The notes under the pieces are model-generated. The model was not told where the DNA came from. It saw only the letters and a program-made list of their open reading frames with translations, and ran no database searches. A program made the translations under genes and the position numbers. A stretch of DNA of 6,986 bases from Erysipelotrichia bacterium (GTDB lineage: Bacteria; Bacillota_I; Bacilli_A; RFN20; CAG-826), in assembly GCA_012971835.1 (NCBI GenBank), contig JAAZFR010000143.1, positions 1 to 6,986 on the forward strand, written 5' to 3'. Below, in pieces: positions 1-5,643 of this stretch (positions are counted from its first letter, which is position 1; every line of letters begins with the position of its first letter).

Positions 1-52
1 AGATATACATTTATTTCAATATTTATCGATAATTTGTTTCTAAAAATGTAAG

Positions 53-81
53 TTGATTCTATATTTATATAGTGTTATGAT
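53..81 (+). promoter_or_regulatory. Predicted extended -10 sigma-A promoter for the thioredoxin-like gene
   Basis: The sequence shows TTGATT at 53-58, a 17-nt spacer and TATGAT at 76-81, with TG at 73-74 making an extended -10. Transcription would begin near 88 and give a leader of about 31 nt that carries AGGAGG at 105-110. Bases 1-52 are AT-rich and I see nothing else in them. This is a prediction from motif match only. Confidence 0.7.
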
Positions 82-118
82 TATCGTGCTATATGCTCGG
101 ATATAGGAGGTCTAGTAA

Positions 119-874
119 ATGCAAATACTAAAGGCGATTGGCGCTTTCTTCGTCAGAATCGGCCGGTGGATTAAAGATACAGCCTGGGTTCAACCCCTCT
201 TAATCGTCGGTGCAATTTTCGCCGTTATCTTTTCAATTCCATCAATTACAAGTTGGATTGAAGGTCTTGCTGAAGAAGCCAGATCAAGCGAGAAATACTA
301 TCAAAAGTTTCAACGTTCGTTAGCTGGTGGCGAAACAAGCGAAGCCGACAAATTAATTGCTGACATTCAAGATGGCGATGCTAAAAATTCTGTTGGTGAG
401 AAGTTTTTTCTTGTCTTTGTCTCAGAAGAATGTTCCGCATGTGCTGAAGCCAAAAATGGCTTTGAAGCTCTCGAAAGAAGATGGAACGGTACTCTCGCTC
501 CAAAAAGTGATGATTTACCTTTTAAACTAGTTTCCATTTTTACCGATGAAGATACCGATGAAGCAACTTCGCGCGAAACAGCGTTTGTCCAATTTTTAAA
601 TCGCAATGGTGATTTCTTTACAGAAGCCGCTCAGATTGGTAAAGACTCATACTACCATCTAAACGGTAACTCATCAGAGAGTGATCTTGATACTCTTGAG
701 GCCGTTGATACAGAAAATTTCCTCACACCAACTATTATGCTAATTGATTTTAGCGAAGACTATGAGGGTGTCAGCGAAGTGATGTTCGGCGTTCCAGGTG
801 ACACCGATATTCAAAAAGCCGAATTACTCCGTGACTGCTGGGATCACTCCGGCGATTTCGAAGGACAAGAATAG
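119..874 (+). CDS. Membrane-anchored thioredoxin-fold protein with CXXC motif, function unknown
   Basis: This 251-residue protein is not one I can name. Residues about 24-46 form one hydrophobic segment after a basic N-terminus (K5, R13, R16, K19) and before an acidic stretch, so by the positive-inside rule the rest should face outward. The exported part carries ECSAC (CXXC at 105-108) right after a hydrophobic strand, FFLVFV, as in thioredoxin. A Thr-Pro pair at 203-204 before the strand IMLIDF matches the thioredoxin cis-proline loop, and a further Cys lies at 240. The domain is strongly acidic and larger than classical thioredoxin because of a long insert between the CXXC helix and the cis-Pro. 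The start is fixed by AGGAGG eight nt upstream. A role as a surface thiol-disulfide oxidoreductase or redox chaperone is inferred from the fold and motif. It stands alone with its own promoter and terminator, so neighbours give no clue. Confidence 0.8.
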   Translation: MQILKAIGAFFVRIGRWIKDTAWVQPLLIVGAIFAVIFSIPSITSWIEGLAEEARSSEKYYQKFQRSLAGGETSEADKLIADIQDGDAKNSVGEKFFLVFVSEECSACAEAKNGFEALERRWNGTLAPKSDDLPFKLVSIFTDEDTDEATSRETAFVQFLNRNGDFFTEAAQIGKDSYYHLNGNSSESDLDTLEAVDTENFLTPTIMLIDFSEDYEGVSEVMFGVPGDTDIQKAELLRDCWDHSGDFEGQE

Positions 875-893
875 TTAGACTTTTATTATATAA

Positions 894-922
894 AAATACC
901 GCCGATTCGATTGGCGGTATTT
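894..922. terminator. Bidirectional intrinsic terminator between convergent genes
   Basis: A perfect 10-bp inverted repeat (894-903 with 913-922, core ACCGCC/GGCGGT) encloses a 9-nt loop. On the plus strand it runs into TATTTTG. On the minus strand it runs into a T-rich stretch, the complement of 881-893. It lies between the end of the thioredoxin-like gene and the end of rsmD, so it can stop transcription from both sides. The right arm overlaps the TAA stop codon of rsmD (921-923). Confidence 0.85.
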
Positions 923-1466
923 ATTTTGTAACGATTAGAATGTGCGTTTGTCCATAACGATAATGGCGACAGTCATATTTTTTTAATAAGAGCATATTTA
1001 TTTCATGACGGCTTTCAAAAACAATTTTACTCCCTTTCTGAATTATACTTGATTCAAGTAATCGCTTTGCGACCACTTCGTAGTATCCTGATTCATAAGG
1101 CGGATCGACAAAAGCGATATCAATTTGCACTTTGTTCTTTTCTAAATAATCAAGCATCTCATTATAATCGCAAAGATGAATTTCAGTTATTTTTTCTTCT
1201 TTTAATGATTGAATATTTTCGGTAATCACCTTAATAGGTTTGCTGTGACAATCAGAAAAATAGACTTTGCTTGCTCCACGAGAAATAGCTTCGATGCCTA
1301 AGGCTCCACTGCCGGCAAATAAATCAAGAACAACCGAACCTTTAATATTTCGACCAAGAATCGAAAAAAGCGCTTCACGAACCATATTTTTCGTCGGCAA
1401 TACGATCTCACTAGGCGGCGTTTTTATCATTCGCGAGCGATGTTTTCCCGCAATAATTCTAATCAT
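921..1466 (-). CDS. rsmD: 16S rRNA (guanine(966)-N2)-methyltransferase RsmD
   Basis: RsmD methylates N2 of G966 (E. coli numbering) in helix 31 of 16S rRNA during 30S assembly, using S-adenosylmethionine. The 181-residue product begins MIRIIAGKHR, the usual RsmD opening, followed by LPTKNMVREALFSIL at 23-37. The SAM-binding motif I DLFAGSGALGIEA is at 48-60 and the catalytic DPPY at 121-124. Its length suits the family. An in-frame ATG five codons upstream (1481) exists, but GAGG seven nt before 1466 and the family N-terminus favour the shorter form. The start overlaps the ylbF stop as ATGA, so the two are probably co-transcribed and translationally coupled. In B. subtilis the same pair (ylbF, ylbH) lies in one cluster with ylbG between them. 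No coaD follows here, unlike the Bacillus order; a terminator comes instead. Confidence 0.95.
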   Translation of the reverse strand: MIRIIAGKHRSRMIKTPPSEIVLPTKNMVREALFSILGRNIKGSVVLDLFAGSGALGIEAISRGASKVYFSDCHSKPIKVITENIQSLKEEKITEIHLCDYNEMLDYLEKNKVQIDIAFVDPPYESGYYEVVAKRLLESSIIQKGSKIVFESRHEINMLLLKKYDCRHYRYGQTHILIVTK

Positions 1467-1825
1467 TTTGCATCCTCGCATAAACGCTCTTTAAAAGGCG
1501 AAAATAGTTCATTATTTAGTTCTTCATACAAGATACGTACATCGTGATAAGCCAATAAATATTGGCGAACGAGAGGGTGACTGTCGAGTTTTGTTTTAGC
1601 TTCAAATAACGCTTTTTGCGCGAGCTTAACTTCTTGAGATCGAATATTGAAATGACGTAAGGAATCATTATATGCGTTTTCTGCCACATCTTTTTGGTAG
1701 GCTAAAGCCATCACTTCTTCGCTATGTTCCATTTTTCCTTCGCAACGATTGAGATTTAAAATGCGTTTATCATTCGCAAGTTCATTACGAAGGTCATTAA
1801 TTTTTTTAAGCAACTTCTGATTCAT
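1463..1825 (-). CDS. ylbF: YlbF/YmcA-family protein
   Basis: A 120-residue, almost wholly helical, charged protein. It has long heptad-like stretches (about 5-20 and 35-80), then the family-like segment AKTKLDSHPLVRQYLLAYHDV at about 76-96 and a helical C-terminus. YlbF and YmcA of B. subtilis form the Y-complex with YaaT and influence competence, sporulation, biofilm formation and RNase Y-dependent mRNA maturation. The assignment rests on this helical pattern and, more strongly, on the position directly before rsmD, as in Bacillus. B. subtilis YlbF ends in a cysteine-rich tail involved in iron-sulfur binding. This protein has only Cys28 and Cys116 and no such tail, so YmcA-like function is possible. 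Two ATGs (1834 and 1825) lie three codons apart, and neither has a visible Shine-Dalgarno. I chose 1825 because a candidate -10 overlaps the upstream ATG. Confidence 0.7.
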   Translation of the reverse strand: MNQKLLKKINDLRNELANDKRILNLNRCEGKMEHSEEVMALAYQKDVAENAYNDSLRHFNIRSQEVKLAQKALFEAKTKLDSHPLVRQYLLAYHDVRILYEELNNELFSPFKERLCEDAK

Positions 1826-1832
1826 ATGTATC

Positions 1833-1841
1833 ATAATAGCA
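1833..1841 (-). promoter_or_regulatory. Possible extended -10 element for ylbF-rsmD
   Basis: Read on the minus strand, TGCTATTAT (1841 to 1833) is an extended -10. No convincing -35 lies 16-18 nt upstream. Transcription would begin within a few bases of the ATG at 1825, which would make the message leaderless or nearly so. That agrees with the absence of a Shine-Dalgarno. The evidence is weak because the region is AT-rich. Confidence 0.35.
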
Positions 1842-1856
1842 AATCGTAATTAATCA

Positions 1857-1865
1857 TGATACAAT
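1857..1865 (+). promoter_or_regulatory. Possible extended -10 element for def
   Basis: TGATACAAT (1857-1865) is an extended -10 with one mismatch to TATAAT. The hexamer 17 nt upstream (TAGCAA) is a poor -35. Transcription would start near 1872, downstream of the first possible ATG (1856), and this supports the def start at 1883. It sits about 20 bp from the opposing ylbF element, so the two promoters would compete for the same DNA. Confidence 0.4.
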
Positions 1866-1882
1866 CTTTAGAAGTAAAGATT

Positions 1883-2431
1883 ATGTTTAAGATTGTTAAG
1901 GATAGTTCCCTTTCTCTACGCAGCAAATCAAAAAATGTCGAATTGCCTTTGAATGCAAAAGATCGCGACCTCATTTTAAGGATGTTTGACTATCTTAAAA
2001 AAACCCAAGATCCCCTTTTCCGTGAGAAACATCCAAAAATTCGCGAAGGAGTGGGTTTGGCAGCTCCGCAAGTCGGTGTTAATAAGCGGATGACAGTCAT
2101 CTATTATCGTGATGCTGAGGGAAAAGAAATCCAATACGCTCTTGTAAATCCGCGCATTATCGAAAACAGCATCAAAAAGTGTTATTTATTGGCAGGTGAA
2201 GGATGTCTTTCTGTCGATGAGAAGCACGAAGGCTACGTCCCGCGCGATAATAAAATAAAAGTTAAGGCATTTAATGCTTTAACTAATTCCGATATCGAAA
2301 TATCTGCTCGAGGATATGATGCGATTGTTTTACAACATGAAATCGATCACCTTGATGGCATTCTTTATTACGATCGTATTAACAAGGATAATCCTTTTCA
2401 AACAATTGAGGGCGCAGTTGAAATCAGTTGA
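1883..2431 (+). CDS. def: Peptide deformylase
   Basis: This enzyme removes the formyl group from the N-terminal methionine of new proteins at the ribosome exit. All three family motifs are present in the 182-residue product. GVGLAAPQ is at 56-63 (motif 1), EGCLS at 106-110 with metal ligand Cys108 (motif 2), and HEIDH at 152-156 with ligands His152 and His156 and catalytic Glu153 (motif 3). The long linker after the first helix and the total length resemble the type 2 deformylases of Gram-positive bacteria. The N-terminus MFKIVKDSSLSLRSKS aligns with the family, so I prefer 1883 over the in-frame ATG at 1856, although only a weak purine stretch precedes it. It is divergent from ylbF. No fmt gene is adjacent. 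A promoter for the next gene overlaps its TGA stop. Confidence 0.95.
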   Translation: MFKIVKDSSLSLRSKSKNVELPLNAKDRDLILRMFDYLKKTQDPLFREKHPKIREGVGLAAPQVGVNKRMTVIYYRDAEGKEIQYALVNPRIIENSIKKCYLLAGEGCLSVDEKHEGYVPRDNKIKVKAFNALTNSDIEISARGYDAIVLQHEIDHLDGILYYDRINKDNPFQTIEGAVEIS

Positions 2432-2456
2432 ATTAAAAATAAGTGTTATATATAAT
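2428..2456 (+). promoter_or_regulatory. Predicted sigma-A promoter for rnj-maf
   Basis: TTGAAT (2428-2433), a 17-nt spacer and a perfect TATAAT (2451-2456) form a good promoter whose -35 overlaps the TGA stop codon of def. The start would be near 2463, leaving a roughly 60-nt, very AT-rich leader ending in AGGAGA (2512-2517), six nt before the rnj ATG. I see no stable hairpin between def and rnj, so read-through from def is also possible. Confidence 0.7.
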
Positions 2457-2523
2457 ATGTTTGCTTAATTTTGAAAACATTATTCATAATTACTAATTAA
2501 TATTTTATTTTAGGAGATTTTAT

Positions 2524-4194
2524 ATGAATCAAACTATTTCTAGTGGTATTTCTATCTATGCTTTAGGTGGTCTTGGCGAAGTTGGCAAGAACATGTACGT
2601 TTTAGAAAGCGATACTTCAATTATTATTATCGATTCGGGAGTGATGTTCCCGGGTTCAGAGATGCCAGGAGTTGACTATGTTATTCCTGATTATACTCAT
2701 TTAAAAAATAACCGCGGAAAAATTCGCGCTCTTTTTATCACACATGGCCACGAGGACCATATCGGCGGTATTCCTTTTCTTATTCAATCAGTGCATATTC
2801 CTGTCATTTATGCCCCAAAACTCGCTGCAGCATTAATCAAACATAAACTTGAGGACATGCGCATTAAAGAACCGGTAAAGATCATCGAATATAATCCAGA
2901 TTCTATTTTGCAAGTTGACGTTTTTAAGGTTTCTTTCTTTCATGTCACCCACTCAATTCCTGATGCATACGGAATTTGTGTCGATACGCCAGATGGTCGA
3001 ATCGTCCACACTGGTGATTTCAAAATTGACTTGACTCCGGTTGGACCAGATATTGAGTTAGATAAAATCGCTCGCATTGGCTCAGAAGGCGTTGATTTGT
3101 TATTAAGCGACTCGACGAATGCCGAAATCGAAGGCTATACACCGAGTGAAACAAGCATTATTGCCGGTATCAACGAGATTTTTGGCAAAGCTGATGGTCG
3201 TTTAATTGTCTCGACCTTTTCAAGTAATATCTCTCGCATTCAGCAACTTGTCGAAGCCGCCATTAAACATAATCGTAAAATTGCCATTGTGGGACGAAGC
3301 ATGGAAAATGCTGTCGCCACTACGCGGGCAATGGGCTATATCAAGCTAAGTGACAAGGATATTGTAGACTTAGATAATATTCAAAATTACCGCGCAAATG
3401 AATTGTGTATTCTGTGCACCGGCTCACAAGGCGAACCGATGGCGGCTCTAGCAAGAATCGCCAATGGTGAACATAAGTCACTTCGCATTTACCCTGGTGA
3501 TACGGTCGTTTTCTCGTCTTCGGTCATTCCCGGTAATGGTGTTTTAATCGATAAAATTGTTAATCAGCTTGTGCGCAGAGGCGCAAATGTCCTGACGAAC
3601 TCCATTTTGTTGAATATCCATTCCTCGGGCCACCCCGCCAAGCAAGAATTGAGATTAATGCTTAAACTCATGAATCCTCGCTATTTTATGCCCATTCATG
3701 GTGAATATCGCATGTTAAAACTCCATACCGATTTAGCAGTCGATCTAGGTATGGATCGCAAGAATACTTTCGTTATGGCTAACGGCGACACACTCACTCT
3801 ACGCAAAAGAAGAGTTACTGAAGGAGCGCGTGTTCCTGCCGATGCCATCTACATTGATGGTCGCGATATTAATGGTTTAAGCACAGCCGTTATTCACGAT
3901 CGGGAAATCCTTAAAGACGATGGCATGGTCGCTGTCTTGATCAGCATTGATTCAAAAGCTAATCGTTTGATCGTTCCGCCCGTTATTCATACTCGTGGTT
4001 TTGTTTTAGCTAATCATTCTAAACTTATTGCCGAAGGCGAGAGAATTATCAACGGCGAATTACAAAAATTAATGTCAGGGCGAGTTACTTTTAACGAAAT
4101 TAAAAGCACCATTAAAAACACTCTTGGCAAATACTTATTCTCACAGACGGAAAGACACCCGATGATTATTCCTGTCATTATGAATCAAAACTAA
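2524..4194 (+). CDS. rnj: Ribonuclease J (metallo-beta-lactamase/beta-CASP RNase)
   Basis: RNase J is a zinc-dependent 5'-3' exoribonuclease and endoribonuclease acting in mRNA decay and rRNA maturation in the cytoplasm. The 556-residue product has full family length. Visible motifs are ALGGLGEVGKN at 13-23, HGHEDH at 74-79 (metal ligands His74, His76, Asp78, His79), THS with His143, HTGDFK with Asp165, and the beta-CASP part with GRSMENA (257-263), TGSQGEPMAAL and PGDTVVFSSS. SSGH is at 367-370 and MPIHGEYRM at 389-397 includes ligand His392. The C-terminal domain ends in RHPMIIPVIM, as in Bacillus RNase J1. The intact HGHEDH makes it J1-like, since B. subtilis J2 has HGHDEN. After SSGH the usual GGQEE is replaced by PAKQE. 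A strong AGGAGA site fixes the start. maf follows after one nucleotide. Confidence 0.97.
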   Translation: MNQTISSGISIYALGGLGEVGKNMYVLESDTSIIIIDSGVMFPGSEMPGVDYVIPDYTHLKNNRGKIRALFITHGHEDHIGGIPFLIQSVHIPVIYAPKLAAALIKHKLEDMRIKEPVKIIEYNPDSILQVDVFKVSFFHVTHSIPDAYGICVDTPDGRIVHTGDFKIDLTPVGPDIELDKIARIGSEGVDLLLSDSTNAEIEGYTPSETSIIAGINEIFGKADGRLIVSTFSSNISRIQQLVEAAIKHNRKIAIVGRSMENAVATTRAMGYIKLSDKDIVDLDNIQNYRANELCILCTGSQGEPMAALARIANGEHKSLRIYPGDTVVFSSSVIPGNGVLIDKIVNQLVRRGANVLTNSILLNIHSSGHPAKQELRLMLKLMNPRYFMPIHGEYRMLKLHTDLAVDLGMDRKNTFVMANGDTLTLRKRRVTEGARVPADAIYIDGRDINGLSTAVIHDREILKDDGMVAVLISIDSKANRLIVPPVIHTRGFVLANHSKLIAEGERIINGELQKLMSGRVTFNEIKSTIKNTLGKYLFSQTERHPMIIPVIMNQN

Positions 4195-4195
4195 T

Positions 4196-4744
4196 ATGTT
4201 AATTTTGGCTTCAAAATCACCTCGAAGAAAAGAACTTCTACATAAGATTTGCAGTGATTTTATTGTCATTTCCCCAGATATTAATGAAGATGAAAGCCGT
4301 AAAAATCCCCATGATCATCCTTTAGATGTTTCGCGCTTAAAAGCTTATGAAGTTTTTAAAAAATATCCTAATGATGATATCTTGGCTTGTGATACTGTCG
4401 TCATTATCGATAATCTAATTCTTGGCAAACCACAAGATGAAAAGGATGCCTATCATATGCTAAAAATGCTTTCTGGTAAGCGTCATGTCGTTTTAAGCGG
4501 TTATACTTACATCAACCCTTTAATAGAAATTAATAGAACAGTTAAAACCGAAGTATACTTCAAAGATTTAAGCGATGATTTAATTGCTAACTATATAAAA
4601 ACCGGCTCATCTTTTGATAAAGCCGGGGCTTACGGAATTCAGGATGGGTTTGATTTAGTCGATCACATCGTTGGAAGTTTCGATAATGTGATGGGCTTTC
4701 CTAGCGAAGATATAAAGAAACATTGTTTTAAAACTAATCGATAA
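4196..4744 (+). CDS. maf: Maf-family nucleoside triphosphate pyrophosphatase
   Basis: Maf proteins hydrolyse non-canonical or pyrimidine nucleoside triphosphates (dTTP/UTP type for B. subtilis Maf and E. coli YhdE) to monophosphate and pyrophosphate. The 182-residue product opens with LASKSPRRKELL at 4-15, the substrate-binding loop with Ser8, Arg10 and Arg11. CDTVV with catalytic-type Asp66 is at 65-69, GKP at 77-79, and SFDKAGAYGIQ at 139-149. The usual glycine after GIQ is aspartate here (residue 150), a minor departure. No Shine-Dalgarno is visible and the ATG lies one nt after the rnj TAA, so translation probably depends on termination and restart from rnj. Its 3' end overlaps the opposing EIIB-like gene by 11 bp. 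Substrate class (dTTP/UTP versus m7GTP) is inferred only from general resemblance. Confidence 0.93.
   Translation: MLILASKSPRRKELLHKICSDFIVISPDINEDESRKNPHDHPLDVSRLKAYEVFKKYPNDDILACDTVVIIDNLILGKPQDEKDAYHMLKMLSGKRHVVLSGYTYINPLIEINRTVKTEVYFKDLSDDLIANYIKTGSSFDKAGAYGIQDGFDLVDHIVGSFDNVMGFPSEDIKKHCFKTNR
4597..4626 (-). terminator. Possible intrinsic terminator for spx operon, inside maf antisense
   Basis: Read on the minus strand, CCGGCT (4626-4621) pairs with AGCCGG (4607-4602). The stem continues as TATC/GATG across one bulged T to an AAAA tetraloop, and TTTTTATAT follows at once (from 4601 down). This is the form of an intrinsic terminator on the leftward strand, about 110 nt past the stop of the EIIB-like gene. 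It lies within maf codons for a conserved family segment (about residues 135-144), so coincidence is possible. Confidence 0.5.
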
Positions 4745-5099
4745 GCTTTTTAACTTTTTCTGCAGATCCATCGATAACGATTATTACTTTGCCCGACATT
4801 TTAATGATTGATAATATTCCTTGATCTTTAAGCGCTTTCTCATCAAGAAGGCTTTTTTCTTTTAAAACGACACTAAGTCGCGAAGACTTTGCTTCGCAAG
4901 AAACGATATTTTCCCTACCGCCTAATGCTTTTAAAAGCAGATCGCCATCAGCAAGCATCGCATCTTTCTTTTTACTTCTCCAGTTTTTAACGAGGATAAT
5001 TAATAAAATTAGAGCTATCAATAAAGCAAAGGAAAGAGCGAGCCACAGGGCGTTTTCTTTTAAAAATTCATTAAAGGGATTTGGGACTAAAAAAATCAT
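4734..5099 (-). CDS. Membrane-anchored EIIB-like (PTS) domain protein lacking the active-site cysteine
   Basis: The 121-residue product has one hydrophobic segment at about 17-37 followed by KNWRSKKK, so the C-terminal domain should face the cytoplasm. Residues about 52-121 read as a glucose-family PTS EIIB domain: LLLKALGGRENI at 54-65, a strand around SSRLSVVL, then DEKALKDQG and a terminal IDGSAEKVKKLI. Aligned without gaps to E. coli EIIB-Glc (NITNLDACITRLR), the phosphorylated Cys is Lys71 and the RLR arginine is Ser76. The only Cys, 68, falls three positions early. It therefore should not carry phosphate and has no EIIC transport domain. A sensory or scaffold role is inferred. The start at 5099 forms ATGA with the spx stop and no Shine-Dalgarno is seen. 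A longer in-frame start (5135) would run inside spx and is less likely. The 3' end overlaps maf. Confidence 0.75.
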   Translation of the reverse strand: MIFLVPNPFNEFLKENALWLALSFALLIALILLIILVKNWRSKKKDAMLADGDLLLKALGGRENIVSCEAKSSRLSVVLKEKSLLDEKALKDQGILSIIKMSGKVIIVIDGSAEKVKKLID

Positions 5100-5539
5100 T
5101 TTTTGTCGATTACGCAATCGCGAGCATGCGGACACGTATTGAAGTCAGGGCAATCATCAGCATTACAATGCCTTTCAAATATGCGCCTGGCTTGTGGAAT
5201 AAATGAACGAATTTCTTCTTCATTATATCCAACTTGAATGCGACGATCATTAACGACAATTGGTCTTTTCAAAACAGATGGATTATCTCTTATAAAATTT
5301 ATCATTTCTGAGATGGTGAGATTATCGAGATTCACTTTCTTTTCTTTAACGATTTTGCTACGTTCCGAAATAATATCTTCTGTACCATTTTCAGATTTAA
5401 AAAGAATTTCTTTTAATTCTTTAGGATCTAAAGTCGCGTTGAAAATATTTCTTTCTTCAAAGGGAATATTTTGTTCTTCGAACCATTTTTTAACTTTGCG
5501 GCAGCTTGAGCAGCTGGGGGATGTGTAAATTCTTATCAT
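5096..5539 (-). CDS. spx: Spx-type transcriptional regulator with cysteine-rich C-terminal tail
   Basis: Spx binds the alpha C-terminal domain of RNA polymerase and redirects transcription under thiol and other stresses. The 147-residue product follows B. subtilis Spx without gaps for about 120 residues. It shows MIRIYTSPSC with the CSSC redox switch (Cys10, Cys13), NGTEDII with Gly52 (needed for alpha contact in B. subtilis), SERSK at 58-62, and KRPIVV with Arg92, then IQVGYNEEEIRSF. Bacillus Spx ends at 131. Here an extension contains Cys125, 130, 136 and 142 (CX4CX5CX5C) plus His124 and His138, and ends in DKK rather than the Bacillus LAN degron-like end. The start at 5539 matches the family N-terminus. 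Longer in-frame starts (5563, 5629) add residues unlike Spx, though 5563 has an AGG six nt upstream. The gene is divergent from trpS and coupled to the EIIB-like gene. Confidence 0.93.
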   Translation of the reverse strand: MIRIYTSPSCSSCRKVKKWFEEQNIPFEERNIFNATLDPKELKEILFKSENGTEDIISERSKIVKEKKVNLDNLTISEMINFIRDNPSVLKRPIVVNDRRIQVGYNEEEIRSFIPQARRIFERHCNADDCPDFNTCPHARDCVIDKK

Positions 5540-5553
5540 AATTTCTATTCGTA

Positions 5554-5582
5554 ATTTTAACATAAAAAACCTATTAAGTAGA
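5554..5582 (-). promoter_or_regulatory. Possible promoter for spx operon
   Basis: On the minus strand TGTTAAAAT (5562 to 5554) is an extended -10. TCTACT (5582 to 5577) lies 17 nt upstream as a weak -35. The start would be near 5547, giving a leader of under 10 nt before the ATG at 5539 and excluding the longer ORF starts. It is a weak match in AT-rich DNA, consistent with a regulated or extended -10 promoter. Confidence 0.35.
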
Positions 5583-5597
5583 TAGTATTTTTGAAAA

Positions 5598-5612
5598 TAG
5601 CCCTTATGGCTA
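5598..5612. repeat. Short inverted repeat upstream of trpS -35
   Basis: TAGCC (5598-5602) and GGCTA (5608-5612) form a 5-bp dyad with a 5-nt centre. It lies two nt before the trpS -35 box and about 16 bp upstream of the candidate spx -35. It could be an operator, but it is short enough to occur by chance. Confidence 0.25.
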
Positions 5613-5614
5613 AA

Positions 5615-5643
5615 TTGACACGCCCCCAATTCACGCCTATAAT
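5615..5643 (+). promoter_or_regulatory. Perfect-consensus sigma-A promoter for trpS
   Basis: TTGACA (5615-5620), exactly 17 nt, then TATAAT (5638-5643): both hexamers match the consensus at all twelve positions. Transcription should start near 5650, leaving a leader of about 20 nt with GGAGG at 5659-5663. That leader is far too short for a T-box riboswitch, the usual control of trpS in many Firmicutes. Confidence 0.9.

Noticed and set aside
367..606. 79-codon open frame on minus strand inside the thioredoxin-like gene
   Set aside because: It is antisense to a well-supported gene, has no ribosome binding site and encodes no recognisable motif.
1267..1494. Open frame on plus strand inside rsmD
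   Set aside because: It is a shadow of rsmD on the opposite strand; the translated sequence has no family signature.
2457..2523. Riboswitch or structured leader before rnj
   Set aside because: The roughly 60 nt are almost all A and T with no GC-containing stem or known riboswitch core.
4662..4692. ATCACAT/ATGTGAT inverted repeat in maf
   Set aside because: It has a 17-nt loop, no T-tract on either strand, and sits within conserved Maf coding sequence.
4725..4734. GTTTTAAAAC perfect palindrome near the end of maf
   Set aside because: It has no loop and a weak AT core, so it cannot form a terminator hairpin; a 10-bp AT palindrome is expected by chance here.
4880..4897. GCGAAG/CTTCGC hairpin as plus-strand terminator for maf
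   Set aside because: The 6-bp stem is not followed directly by a T-run and lies in coding sequence of the EIIB-like gene, about 135 nt past maf.
5238..5528. 96-codon plus-strand frame opposite spx
   Set aside because: It is fully antisense to the conserved Spx coding region and arises from its codon pattern.
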